From: Palsa-504 sp963835775
GTDB lineage: Bacteria > Actinomycetota > Actinomycetes > Streptosporangiales > Streptosporangiaceae
NCBI GenBank assembly: GCA_963835775.1
Contig: CAWIHB010000012.1
Location: 62,001-126,000 of the forward strand
Reading direction: 5' to 3'
Length of the DNA: 64,000 nt
Part shown: piece by piece, positions 34,971-43,381 of the stretch
Position numbering within the stretch: the first letter of the stretch is position 1
Layout of the letters: the number at the start of each line of letters is the position of its first letter
Notes under the pieces: model-generated
The model's database searches: none
Seen by the model: only the letters and a program-made list of their open reading frames with translations
What the model was told of the DNA's origin: nothing
Position numbers and translations under genes: made by a program

Positions 34971-36371
34971 ATGAGTGCTACCGCAGGCTCCGGCGTCGAG
35001 GTCGTGGCCATCGACACACCCGCGCTGGGGGACCGGAGCTATCTTGCGCACGACGGGGATGTCGCCATGGTGGTGGACCCGCAGCGGGACATCGACCGGG
35101 TGCTGGACCTGGCCGCGGCCCGCGGCGTACGGATCACCCACGTGTTCGAGACCCACCTGCATAACGACTACGTGACCGGCGGGCTGGCGCTGGCCCGGGC
35201 CACCGGGGCCGCCTATCACGTCAACGCGGCCGACCCGGTGGCCTTCGACCGGGTGCCGGTGACCGACGGCGACGTGATCGAGGTCAGCGCCGCCATGCGG
35301 GTGCGGGTGCTGGCCAGCCCCGGTCATACCTTCACCCACCTGGCGTACGTGCTGGAGGCGGCCGGCCACCCGCACGCCGTGTTCACCGGCGGATCACTGC
35401 TGTACGGCTCGACCGGCCGGCCGGACCTGCTCGGCCGCGCGCATGCGGACGAGCTGGCGCACGCCCAGTTCGCCTCGGCGCGCCGGCTGGCCGCGGAGCT
35501 GCCCCAGGACGCCGACGTCTACCCGACGCACGGGTTCGGCAGCTTCTGCTCGGCCACCCAGTCCGCGGGCACCTCCTCGACCATCGGCCGCGAGCGGCAG
35601 GTCAATCCGGTGCTGCGGCTCGACGAGGAGCAGTACGTGCGCGAGCTGCTGGCCGGCCTGGATGCCTTTCCCGCCTACTACGCCCACATGGGCCCGGCCA
35701 ACGCCGCCGGGCCTGCCGGGCCCGACCTGGCGCCGCCCCGGCGCGCGGACGCCACCGAGCTGCGCAGGCGGATCGAGGCCGGGGAGTGGGTGGTGGACCT
35801 GCGCGCCCGCCGGGCGTTCGCGGCCGGGCACGTGGCCGGTACGCTCAGCTTCGACCTGGACGGCGCCTTCGCTACCTACCTGGGCTGGCTGATCCCGTGG
35901 GGCACGCCGCTGACCCTGCTCGGCCGCACGCCTGAGCAGGTGGCCGAGGCCCAGCGGGAACTGGTCCGGATCGGCATCGACCGCCTCGCCGCGGCCGCCG
36001 CTGGCCACCCCGCCGACTGGTCCGACGGCCAAGCCCTGCGCAGCTACGCCGTGGCCGACTTCGCCGACCTGGAAGCGGTTCGCCATCACCGCCCGGTCGT
36101 CATCCTGGACGTCCGCCGCGACCAGGAGTGGAACGCCTCGCACATCACCGGGGCCGTGCACATCCCGATCCACCAGCTGCCGTCGCGCCTGGCCGACGTG
36201 CCCGAAGGCGAGATATGGGTGCATTGCGAGGCCGGCTACCGCGCCTCGGTCGCCGCGTCGTTCCTCGACGCCGCCGGCCGCACCGTCGTCGCCGTCGACG
36301 ACGAGTTCCACCGCGCCGCCGGCGCGGGCCTGCCCATTGACGGCCTGCGGCCGCAGCTGGCGGCACAGTAA
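34971..36371 (+). CDS. Persulfide dioxygenase-rhodanese fusion (copy 2)
   Basis: 466 residues from ATG 34971 behind AAGGAGAG. The architecture matches copy 1: metallo-beta-lactamase domain (ETHLHNDYVTGG, PGHTFTH, YPTHGFGSF), an inactive rhodanese (VDLRARRAF) and a second rhodanese with VHCEAGYRA, cysteine present. It converts persulfide to sulfite. Its control differs from copy 1: it lies behind two CstR palindromes and should be induced by persulfide stress. The paralogues are close in sequence over the whole length, suggesting duplication inside this island. Confidence 0.9.
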   Translation: MSATAGSGVEVVAIDTPALGDRSYLAHDGDVAMVVDPQRDIDRVLDLAAARGVRITHVFETHLHNDYVTGGLALARATGAAYHVNAADPVAFDRVPVTDGDVIEVSAAMRVRVLASPGHTFTHLAYVLEAAGHPHAVFTGGSLLYGSTGRPDLLGRAHADELAHAQFASARRLAAELPQDADVYPTHGFGSFCSATQSAGTSSTIGRERQVNPVLRLDEEQYVRELLAGLDAFPAYYAHMGPANAAGPAGPDLAPPRRADATELRRRIEAGEWVVDLRARRAFAAGHVAGTLSFDLDGAFATYLGWLIPWGTPLTLLGRTPEQVAEAQRELVRIGIDRLAAAAAGHPADWSDGQALRSYAVADFADLEAVRHHRPVVILDVRRDQEWNASHITGAVHIPIHQLPSRLADVPEGEIWVHCEAGYRASVAASFLDAAGRTVVAVDDEFHRAAGAGLPIDGLRPQLAAQ

Positions 36372-36496
36372 CTCCCCTGGGCACGCGCCGGCCTGCCCGT
36401 CGTCGCCAGCGGCGGCGGCCCGGGCCGCGTCGCCTGAGCCGCGCAGCCAGTACCACGACACCACCAGCACCCATCCGGAAGAAACGGAGAACCAGC

Positions 36497-36610
36497 ATGT
36501 GCAGTCCGGCCGTCTGCCCCCGCTGCAAGAAGATCACCTGGACCGGCTGCGGCGCCCACGCCAACCAGGTCCTGGCGAGTGTCCCGAAGGAAAAGCAGTG
36601 CACCTGCTGA
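36497..36610 (+). CDS. Small cysteine-rich protein (37 residues)
   Basis: Thirty-seven codons beginning MCSPAVCPRCKKITWTGCG and ending KQCTC, preceded by CGGAGA. Seven cysteines in CxxC-like spacing suggest metal binding or a thiol carrier. Peptides of this form are common in Actinobacteria and have no known function. It sits 125 bp after persulfide dioxygenase 2 on the same strand and may share its transcript. Confidence 0.7.
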   Translation: MCSPAVCPRCKKITWTGCGAHANQVLASVPKEKQCTC

Positions 36611-36637
36611 CCGGCCGCGGGATGAGCGCGGTCGCTT

Positions 36638-36835
36638 CTAGGTGCGGGTATTGCGGATTATCCGGAACATCTTGATGTTGACGCGGGCGAATCGCCACAG
36701 CTGCCAGGGAACGAACGTCCGCATGAACAGGGTCCACCGGGTGGGCCGGGTGACATAGGGCGCGGTACCCGCGGTCACCTTCGCGGACGCGGCGCCGGGC
36801 TCGGCGGGCGGCTTGGCGGGAGAGTCAGTTGCCAT
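36638..36835 (-). CDS. Small basic membrane-associated protein (65 residues)
   Basis: An Ala/Pro-rich N-terminal 30 residues are followed by an amphipathic basic helix (WTLFMRTFVPWQLWRFARVNI). No family is recognised. ATG 36835 lies 6 bp after the stop of the SQR-like gene on the same strand, so it is probably cotranscribed and may help that flavoprotein attach to the membrane; this is inference from position and composition. Confidence 0.5.
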   Translation of the reverse strand: MATDSPAKPPAEPGAASAKVTAGTAPYVTRPTRWTLFMRTFVPWQLWRFARVNIKMFRIIRNTRT

Positions 36836-36841
36836 GATCGG

Positions 36842-38284
36842 TTACTCCGGGATGAGAGACCAGCCGGGACGGAGCCTGGCCTTGTACAGGAACATGTGGT
36901 GCAGCAGGATCTTGATCCAGTGCCCGGCCAGCCCGATCTCGCCGAACGTCCGGTCCAGGTCGCGCCCGTACAGCGGGTAGCGGTCGAAGTCCGGGACGAT
37001 CGGGTACACGGTCATCGACGCGGCCGTGCCGGTGAGCAGGTGCGCGCCGGCCGAGGCCACGCAGGCCGCGCCCATCTCGGCCATGGATGCAGTGTGGGTC
37101 GGTCGCGGCGCGCCGCGGATCATGTCGGCGATGCTGGCCGCGACGGCCTTGCCGATCCCGGCCGAGGGCATCCCGGTGCGCGGCGGAGCCGGCGCGATGA
37201 CGGTGCCGTTCGGGCTGGTGTGCGGGAGCGAGATGGCGTGCGGCGGGGCGAACGCGATCCCGGCGGCGAAGATGTTCTGGTAGGCGGGCGACTGGTAGGT
37301 GTGCGGCCAGTCGCCGGCCACCCATTGCTCGTAGGGCTTGGCGGCGTAGTCGGCGTCCACCCGCATGAAGTCGTTGGGCAGGAACAGCCGGCCGGTGATG
37401 TCCTCGCCGTCACGGCCGTAGGCTCGCAGGCCCACGCCGGAGAACGGCGGCAGCAGCATGGCGAAGTCGAACTCCTGCTCCCGCTGCGCCCCGTCGAGGG
37501 TCTCGTAGTAGACGCGGTCCTTGTCCACCTTGCTCACGTGGGCGCGGGTTATCCAGTCGATGCCCCGCTCGGCGAACAGGGACTCGGTGAACAGGTTGCT
37601 GGGCACGACGTAGCCGCCGCGCCTCATGTGCATGCCGCCCATGCCGAAATCGCCGAGCTCGTACTCATTGGTGATCCAGATGATCTCCGCCTTGTCCCGC
37701 ACCTTGCGGGCCCGCAACTCGAACTCGAGGTTGACCACGTACTCCAGTGCCGCACCCTCGCAGGTGCAGGTGCCGTGACCGGTACCGACCAGGAAGCGCT
37801 GCCGCTGGCCGCGGCGCATCCGCTGGACCGCCTCGTCGAGCGCGGCAGAGGCCTGGACCGCGTGCTCAGGGGTGCACACCGACAGGCTGTGGCCATCCGG
37901 ACCGAGCCCTTCGGTCTTGTCGAAGCGCAGCCGCGGCCCGGTGGCGTTGATCAGAAAGTCGTACGGAATCTTCCCGGTGCCGCCCGAGGCCGGCTCGATC
38001 ACCACGTAAGGGCCCGGGTGAGCAGCATCGCCCTCCGGGTGGATCTCGCGGGCCCAGGCCTGCCTGAACTCGATGCCGTGCCGTTCGTAGACGGGCGCGA
38101 GCGGGAACGTCACCTCGTGCGGTGCCATCAGGCCCACGCCGACCCAGATGTTAGACGGGATCCAGTTGTAGGACTCGGTGGGCGAGATAACCGTCACCTT
38201 ATCGTCGCGTCCCAGCCACTTCCTGGCGTAGGCGGCAGCGGTGTGGCCGGAGATTCCCGCACCCAGGATCACCACGCGGCTCAT
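36842..38284 (-). CDS. SQR-like FAD oxidoreductase (second sulfide:quinone oxidoreductase family member)
   Basis: 480 residues from ATG 38284 behind AGGAGG. FAD motif RVVILGAGISGHTAAAYA. A CTC pair in GTGHGTCTCEGAALEYV is the probable redox site. The C-terminal half has LPPFSGVGL and AGIAFAPP, then an amphipathic membrane-binding tail (HWIKILLHHMFLYKARL). It belongs to the SQR/flavocytochrome c group but differs clearly from the sqr at 31255, so electron donor and product may differ. A DosR-like box lies 61-74 bp upstream. Confidence 0.8.
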   Translation of the reverse strand: MSRVVILGAGISGHTAAAYARKWLGRDDKVTVISPTESYNWIPSNIWVGVGLMAPHEVTFPLAPVYERHGIEFRQAWAREIHPEGDAAHPGPYVVIEPASGGTGKIPYDFLINATGPRLRFDKTEGLGPDGHSLSVCTPEHAVQASAALDEAVQRMRRGQRQRFLVGTGHGTCTCEGAALEYVVNLEFELRARKVRDKAEIIWITNEYELGDFGMGGMHMRRGGYVVPSNLFTESLFAERGIDWITRAHVSKVDKDRVYYETLDGAQREQEFDFAMLLPPFSGVGLRAYGRDGEDITGRLFLPNDFMRVDADYAAKPYEQWVAGDWPHTYQSPAYQNIFAAGIAFAPPHAISLPHTSPNGTVIAPAPPRTGMPSAGIGKAVAASIADMIRGAPRPTHTASMAEMGAACVASAGAHLLTGTAASMTVYPIVPDFDRYPLYGRDLDRTFGEIGLAGHWIKILLHHMFLYKARLRPGWSLIPE

Positions 38285-38344
38285 GAGGCCTCCTATCGCA
38301 GGGGTGACCTGTGTAGCGTCCGCTGCCCGGGCTTCCGGGGACAA

Positions 38345-38358
38345 GGGACCAATGGCCC
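38345..38358. promoter_or_regulatory. DosR-like 14-bp box upstream of the SQR-like gene
   Basis: GGGACCAATGGCCC fits the GGGACTWWAGTCCC core of DosR/DevR sites in length and arm bases. It lies in the 322-bp region between the SQR-like gene and copA. Similar boxes occur at 38480 and 45211. The assignment is inferred from resemblance. Confidence 0.35.
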
Positions 38359-38479
38359 TGGCCAGGGAGGCTTCCGGCTCTGCTTGTTCCAGTTGGCTTC
38401 CGTGCCTTCCGATGCCTGAATTGGCAGCCCAGGCGGGCCGGCCAGGTCTTGCGATGACCTACGAAGGTCCTGCTCACCG

Positions 38480-38515
38480 GGGCCTTCCGGCCCGATGAAT
38501 ACCATGCCGGGGTAT
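38480..38515 (+). promoter_or_regulatory. DosR-like box and imperfect CsoR/CstR-type site upstream of copA
   Basis: GGGCCTTCCGGCCC (38480-38493) is nearly the same as the box at 45211-45224. Right after it, ATACC-ATGCCG-GGGTAT (38499-38515) resembles the CsoR/CstR palindrome but has one extra base and a weak left arm. Either copper or persulfide control of copA is possible. Confidence 0.35.
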
Positions 38516-38606
38516 GGGAGGCTGTCCTGCGGCGGTGCAGAAGGGGAGATCTTTTCCCGAACGGGCCGTGGTGCACGCGACAGCAGACGGAAGGCAGCGA
38601 TGCAGG

Positions 38607-41006
38607 ATGAGCGCGGTTACGAGCGTGGGCCAGGCCGCCGCGCCGGGCGGTGCGGTGCGGGCCGTGGACCTGGCGATCGGCGGGATGACGTGTGCCTCGT
38701 GCGCAGCCCGGGTGGAGAAGAAGCTCAACAAGCTCGATGGCGTCACTGCGACGGTCAACCTCGTCACCGGGACGGCCAGGGTGAGCTTCCCGGCCGCGAT
38801 GCCTGCCAACGACCTGATCTCGGCCGTCGAGCAGGCCGGTTACACCGCCGCGCTGCCGGTTTCGCCGGGCGGCGAGCCGCCCGGCGTGGCGGAAGATGAC
38901 GGTGCCGGCGAGTTGGCCGGGTTGCGGCAGCGGCTGCTGGTGTCGGCCGCGCTGGCCGTCCCGGTGGTGGCGCTGGCGATGATCCCGCCCTGGCAGTTCC
39001 GGAACTGGCAGTGGGCCTGCCTGGCGCTGGCCTCACCGGTGGCCGTATGGGGGGCGTGGCCGTTCCACCGCGCCGCCCTGGTCAGCGCCCGGCACGGCGC
39101 TGCGACCATGGACACGCTGATCTCGGTCGGGGTCACGGCGGCGTACCTGTGGTCGCTGTACGCGCTGTTCTTCGCGGCCGCGGGCCGGGCGGGCGCGCAC
39201 ATGAGCTTCGCCTGGCTGGCGCGAGGCAGCGGAACGGGTGCCATCTACCTGGACGTCGCCGCGGGGGTGACGACGCTGATCCTGCTCGGCCGCTATCTGG
39301 AGGCCCGGGCCAAGCGGCGCTCGGGCGCGGCGCTGCGGGCGCTGCTGTCGCTGGGCGCCAGGGACGCCGCCGTGCTGCGCGACGGCCGCGAGGTTCGCGT
39401 CCCGGTGGCACAGCTGACGGTGAGCGATGAGTTCGTGGTGCGGCCTGGGGAGAAGATCGCCACCGACGGGGTCGTCGTGTCGGGCCGTTCGGCGGTGGAC
39501 ACCTCGATGCTGACCGGGGAGCCGGTGCCGGCCGAGGTGGGCCCGGGCGACGGCGTGACCGGCGGGTGTGTGAACGCCGGCGGGCGGCTGGTAGTCCGGG
39601 CCACCGCGGTGGGCGCCAGCACTCAGCTGGCCCAGATGACCCGGCTGGTGACCGAGGCGCAGGCGGGCAAGGCGCCGGTGCAGCGGCTGGCGGACCGGAT
39701 CTCGGCCGTGTTCGTCCCTGTCGTCATGGCCGTCGCGGCCGTGACGCTGGCCGCGTGGCTGGCCGCCGGGCAGCCCGTCGAGGCCGCGTTCACCGCCGCG
39801 GTCGCGGTGCTGATCGTCGCCTGCCCATGCGCAATGGGCCTGGCCACCCCGACCGCGATCCTGGTCGGCACCGGACGCGGCGCCCAGCTGGGCATCGTGA
39901 TCAAGGGACCGGAGGTGCTGGAGTCCACCCGGGCTGTCGACACCATCGTGCTGGACAAGACCGGCACGGTTACCACCGGCAAGATGAGCCTGGCAGACGT
40001 GGCCGCCGCGCCCGGCTTGGACACCGCCGAGCTGCTGCGGCTGGCCGCGGCGGTGGAGGACGCCTCCGAGCACCCGGTCGGCGCGGCCATCGTGGCTGGC
40101 GCCACCGAACGGCTGCGGGACCTCCCGGACGGCGGGCGGCTGCCCGCGGTGGACAGCTTCGCCAGCGCGCTGGGGTTCGGTGTCTCGGGGATGGCCAACG
40201 GGCATGCTGTGGCGCTGGGCCGACGAGGCTGGCTGGAATCGCAGTGGGCGCTGCAGGTGCCGGCCGGGCTCGCCGCGCGCGCCGCGGGAGCCGAGGCCGC
40301 CGGGCAGACCGTGGTGTTCGCGGCCTGGGACGGGCAGGTCCGCGGCGTGCTGATGGTCGCCGACACGATCAGGCCCACCTCGGCGCAGGCGGTTACCCGG
40401 CTGCGTGGCCTGGGCCTGCGGCCGGTGCTGCTCACCGGCGACAACGAGCGCGCCGCCCGGGCCGTCGCCGCGGCCGTCGGCATCGGCGAGGTGATCGCCG
40501 GCGTGCTCCCGGCCGGCAAGGTGGATGCGATCAAGCACCTGCAGCAGCAGGGCCGGGTGGTGGCGATGGCCGGCGACGGGGTCAACGACGCCGCCGCGCT
40601 GGCCCAGGCCGACCTGGGTCTGGCCATGGGCACCGGCACCGACGCCGCGATCGAGGCATCCGACCTGACCCTGGTCCGCGGCGACCTGCTCGCCGCCCCG
40701 GACGCGATCGTGCTGTCCCGGCGCACGCTGGCCACGATCAAGGGCAACCTGTTCTGGGCGTTCGGCTACAACACCGCCGCCATCCCGCTGGCCGCGCTGG
40801 GATTCTTCAGCCCGCTGATCGCCGGGGCCGCGATGGCGTTCAGTTCCGTCTTCGTGGTCACCAACAGCCTGCGGCTGCGCCGGTTCCGGCCGTCCTCGAC
40901 GCCGGCGATGTCCCCGCGCTATCACGCCCGCGGCAGCGAAGGCCAGCTGAGCATCATCGCGCCGGCCGCGGAGCCGCCGGCGCGGTCGGCGGGCTGTGGT
41001 CGGTGA
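38607..41006 (+). CDS. copA: Copper-exporting P1B-type ATPase
   Basis: 799 residues from ATG 38607. A heavy-metal-associated domain with GGMTCASC (about 26) is followed by eight membrane helices, with CPC in IVACPCAMG, phosphorylation motif DKTGTVTTG, hinge TGDN and MAGDGVND. CPC and the CxxC domain indicate Cu(I) export. In a sulfide-oxidising island this limits copper toxicity or supplies cuproenzymes. The last 53 bp overlap the convergent ClC gene. An imperfect CsoR-type palindrome is about 100 bp upstream. Confidence 0.93.
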   Translation: MSAVTSVGQAAAPGGAVRAVDLAIGGMTCASCAARVEKKLNKLDGVTATVNLVTGTARVSFPAAMPANDLISAVEQAGYTAALPVSPGGEPPGVAEDDGAGELAGLRQRLLVSAALAVPVVALAMIPPWQFRNWQWACLALASPVAVWGAWPFHRAALVSARHGAATMDTLISVGVTAAYLWSLYALFFAAAGRAGAHMSFAWLARGSGTGAIYLDVAAGVTTLILLGRYLEARAKRRSGAALRALLSLGARDAAVLRDGREVRVPVAQLTVSDEFVVRPGEKIATDGVVVSGRSAVDTSMLTGEPVPAEVGPGDGVTGGCVNAGGRLVVRATAVGASTQLAQMTRLVTEAQAGKAPVQRLADRISAVFVPVVMAVAAVTLAAWLAAGQPVEAAFTAAVAVLIVACPCAMGLATPTAILVGTGRGAQLGIVIKGPEVLESTRAVDTIVLDKTGTVTTGKMSLADVAAAPGLDTAELLRLAAAVEDASEHPVGAAIVAGATERLRDLPDGGRLPAVDSFASALGFGVSGMANGHAVALGRRGWLESQWALQVPAGLAARAAGAEAAGQTVVFAAWDGQVRGVLMVADTIRPTSAQAVTRLRGLGLRPVLLTGDNERAARAVAAAVGIGEVIAGVLPAGKVDAIKHLQQQGRVVAMAGDGVNDAAALAQADLGLAMGTGTDAAIEASDLTLVRGDLLAAPDAIVLSRRTLATIKGNLFWAFGYNTAAIPLAALGFFSPLIAGAAMAFSSVFVVTNSLRLRRFRPSSTPAMSPRYHARGSEGQLSIIAPAAEPPARSAGCGR

Positions 41007-42432
41007 ACGCCGGCAGCCGGGCGGAGTAGATGGAGTAGCCGTCGACATGGAACGCGACGAGCGTGGCGATAGCGGTCGCGGCTGTCATCGGGACCATGAG
41101 CCCGAAGCCGCTGTGGGTGAGCTCGAGCACGAGGGCGAGACCGGACAGTGGCGCCTGCAACGACGCACCGATCATCGCGGTCGCGCCGACCATGGCGAAC
41201 GCGCCGGACGGAGAGCCGGGCCAGGCCAGGCTCCAGGCGAGGCCGAGCGCGCCGCCGAGAACCGCGCCGGTGGCCAGCGTCGGGGTGAACAACCCGCCGG
41301 ATGCCCCGCTGCCCAGGCACATGGCCGTGACCAGCGGCTTGAGCGCGAACAGGACGAACAGCAGGCCGATGCCGCCGACGCCGAGGAAGGCGTCATGGGC
41401 CATGTCCAGGCCGTTGCCGAACAGCTGCGGGTACCAGATGCCGGTAACGCCGAGAATTCCGAAGGCGATCACCGGCGCGAACAGCGCTTGCGTCCCCCGG
41501 GCGCGGTGGTGCGACACCCAGCCGATGAGCCTGATGTACCCGGCCGAGACCAGCCCGATGACCGGCCCGGCCAGCAGGGCCCAGGTCATCACCGACCAGG
41601 TGACACGGTAGTCCGGGATGCCCTGGTAGACGGCGCGGTCGGGCAGGTAGACCCAGGCCGTGGCGGTCGCTATCCAGGCGCACACGATGGCCGGCAGGAT
41701 GACCGGCAGGGAGATGCTGCCGATGAGGATCTCGGCGGTGAACAGGGCCCCGGCGAGCGGGACGTTGTAGACCGCGGCGAACCCGGCGCCGCCGGCGCAG
41801 GCGACCAGCAGCCGCCGCTGCTGCGACGACAGCCCGCCCCAGCCGGCCAGGACGCTCCCGGCCGCACCGCCCAGCAGCTTGGGCGCCGCCTCCCGGCCGA
41901 TCGAGGCGCCCATACCGATGACGACCTCCGAGATCACCGACGTACCCACGCAGCGGCGGAACGACAGCCGCCCGTCGCCGTTCCACAGCGCCTCATCGAT
42001 CTCCGATGGCTCGCCCTTGGTGTAACGCCGCAGCAGGAACCAGGCGACGCCGCCGAATGCGCCCGCGATCAGCAGGGAGCCGACCCGCCGCACCGCCGGT
42101 GCCTGCTCAACACCATGCTGGAAGCTGCCCGAGTGGTAGCCGAACGCCGCGTACTGCACGTTGAACAGCAGCAGCATCATCACCGCGCCGAGCAGCCCGG
42201 TGGCGATGCCGGTCAGCACCACCATCAGCCAGAACCGCGGGGTGAGGACCTCGGCCCCGGCGTTGGTGATGTTCGGCTGCTCCATCGCGCCGCGGCCCGA
42301 CGGCAGCCGCTGCTTCAGCAGCGGCTGCGGGCGGCGCATGCGCTCGCTGGCCCGGGCCTGCCGCCGGCGCCGCGCAGCGCTCAGCCAGCGCGGCGAGCCG
42401 GAGCGGCGTTCCCCGCCGCCGGGACCGGTCAT
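40954..42432 (-). CDS. ClC-family chloride channel/transporter
   Basis: 492 residues from ATG 42432 (ATG 42285 is an alternative that still keeps all helices). About 11 hydrophobic helices. Selectivity-filter segments appear as GASIGREAAP and GSGASGGLFTPTL; the first filter is degenerate relative to GSGIP. No C-terminal CBS domains are present. ClC proteins move Cl- or other anions, sometimes with H+ exchange. The C-terminal end overlaps copA tail to tail. Its relation to sulfur metabolism is unclear. Confidence 0.85.
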   Translation of the reverse strand: MTGPGGGERRSGSPRWLSAARRRRQARASERMRRPQPLLKQRLPSGRGAMEQPNITNAGAEVLTPRFWLMVVLTGIATGLLGAVMMLLLFNVQYAAFGYHSGSFQHGVEQAPAVRRVGSLLIAGAFGGVAWFLLRRYTKGEPSEIDEALWNGDGRLSFRRCVGTSVISEVVIGMGASIGREAAPKLLGGAAGSVLAGWGGLSSQQRRLLVACAGGAGFAAVYNVPLAGALFTAEILIGSISLPVILPAIVCAWIATATAWVYLPDRAVYQGIPDYRVTWSVMTWALLAGPVIGLVSAGYIRLIGWVSHHRARGTQALFAPVIAFGILGVTGIWYPQLFGNGLDMAHDAFLGVGGIGLLFVLFALKPLVTAMCLGSGASGGLFTPTLATGAVLGGALGLAWSLAWPGSPSGAFAMVGATAMIGASLQAPLSGLALVLELTHSGFGLMVPMTAATAIATLVAFHVDGYSIYSARLPAFTDHSPPTAPAAPRPAR

Positions 42433-42595
42433 GCGGACGGCCCCGGGCGCTTGGCCCACTGCCGGGCACTCAGTTCTGTCCCCGCCATACACCGACGGTA
42501 AGACCGGCCGCCATGAGCACGACAGGCGGACCCCACACTTGCCGGGCTGCGCTGGTATCTGCGGGCCCAGACCGACGCGCTGAGGACTGCCTTCC

Positions 42596-42853
42596 TCAGG
42601 TTGGCGGGCGGGGGTCGCACGCGGCCGCCTGCGTGAGCAGGGCGGCGGCGAGCCGCCGGGCCTCGCCGACGGTCAGGCCGGCCCAGGTGCCGGCGTCGCT
42701 GTCCGGCGAGGCACCGATGCGGAGGCTGACGCGCTGGGCGGGGTGGCCGCCACCGCCGAGGATGAGGTGGCCGACCTGGATCTGGCGGCCGCACATGGTG
42801 CGGAAACTGACGTGATGCCCGGCGCCGCCGGCACCGGGAGCGCTGCTGTGCAT
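42596..42853 (-). CDS. Hypothetical protein (85 residues)
   Basis: The sequence contains a regular segment (CGRQIQVGHLILGGGG, then RVSLRIGASPDSDAGTWAGLTVGEARRLAAALLTQAA) that looks like a small beta-alpha domain. No family is recognised. ATG start; it lies 22 bp after the DUF302 gene on the same strand. It is more protein-like than the overlapping frames in codon pattern, but the evidence is modest. Confidence 0.5.
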   Translation of the reverse strand: MHSSAPGAGGAGHHVSFRTMCGRQIQVGHLILGGGGHPAQRVSLRIGASPDSDAGTWAGLTVGEARRLAAALLTQAAACDPRPPT

Positions 42854-42875
42854 GGCATGCCTCCGCAGCCCGGTG

Positions 42876-43265
42876 TCAGGGCGTGAGTGCCGCGAGGGCG
42901 CTGGCGAGGCGTCGCGCTACCTCGTCGGCGACGGGCTTGAGCTCGGGCCGTCCGGTCACGGTGACCATGACCTGCGGGTCGAGCGCTTCGACGAGGGTGC
43001 CGCCGGCGATGGCGCGGACGACGATGTTGCAGGGCAGCAGCAGCCCGATACTGCGGTCGATGCCTAGCGCCTGGTGGGCGAACGGCGGGTTGCAGGCGCC
43101 GAGGATGATGTAATCCTCGATCTGCTCGCCGAGCTTGTCCCGCAGTGTAGCGGTGACGTCGATCTCGGTGAGCACGCCGAACCCCTGCCCCTTGAGGGCT
43201 TCCCGGATCCGGCCGACCGCGTCGGCGAACGGGAGATCCAGGGTGACGCTGGTGCCGTAGCTCAT
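42876..43265 (-). CDS. DUF302 family protein
   Basis: 129 residues from ATG 43265. FADAVGRIREALKGQGFGVLTEIDV and CNPPFAHQALGIDRSIGLLLPCNIVV are the characteristic DUF302 segments, including two cysteines. The fold is known, the function is not; DUF302 proteins often occur in sulfur-oxidation and copper-handling clusters, as here. An imperfect CstR-type palindrome (ATACCC-CCAC-CCGTAT, 43348-43363) lies about 85 bp upstream. Confidence 0.88.
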   Translation of the reverse strand: MSYGTSVTLDLPFADAVGRIREALKGQGFGVLTEIDVTATLRDKLGEQIEDYIILGACNPPFAHQALGIDRSIGLLLPCNIVVRAIAGGTLVEALDPQVMVTVTGRPELKPVADEVARRLASALAALTP

Positions 43266-43381
43266 CGCGGTGCCCCCTGGGTGTCCTTGGTCAGTGCGAC
43301 GGTACTCATGCTCTCGCTCTCCTCCTGCTTCCCGAACCGGGGTCGATATACCCCCACCCGTATAACGGGCCGCCGCGTTCC

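Noticed and set aside
39033..41048. A 671-codon minus-strand frame
   Set aside because: It is the shadow of copA, which has all P-type ATPase motifs in its own frame.
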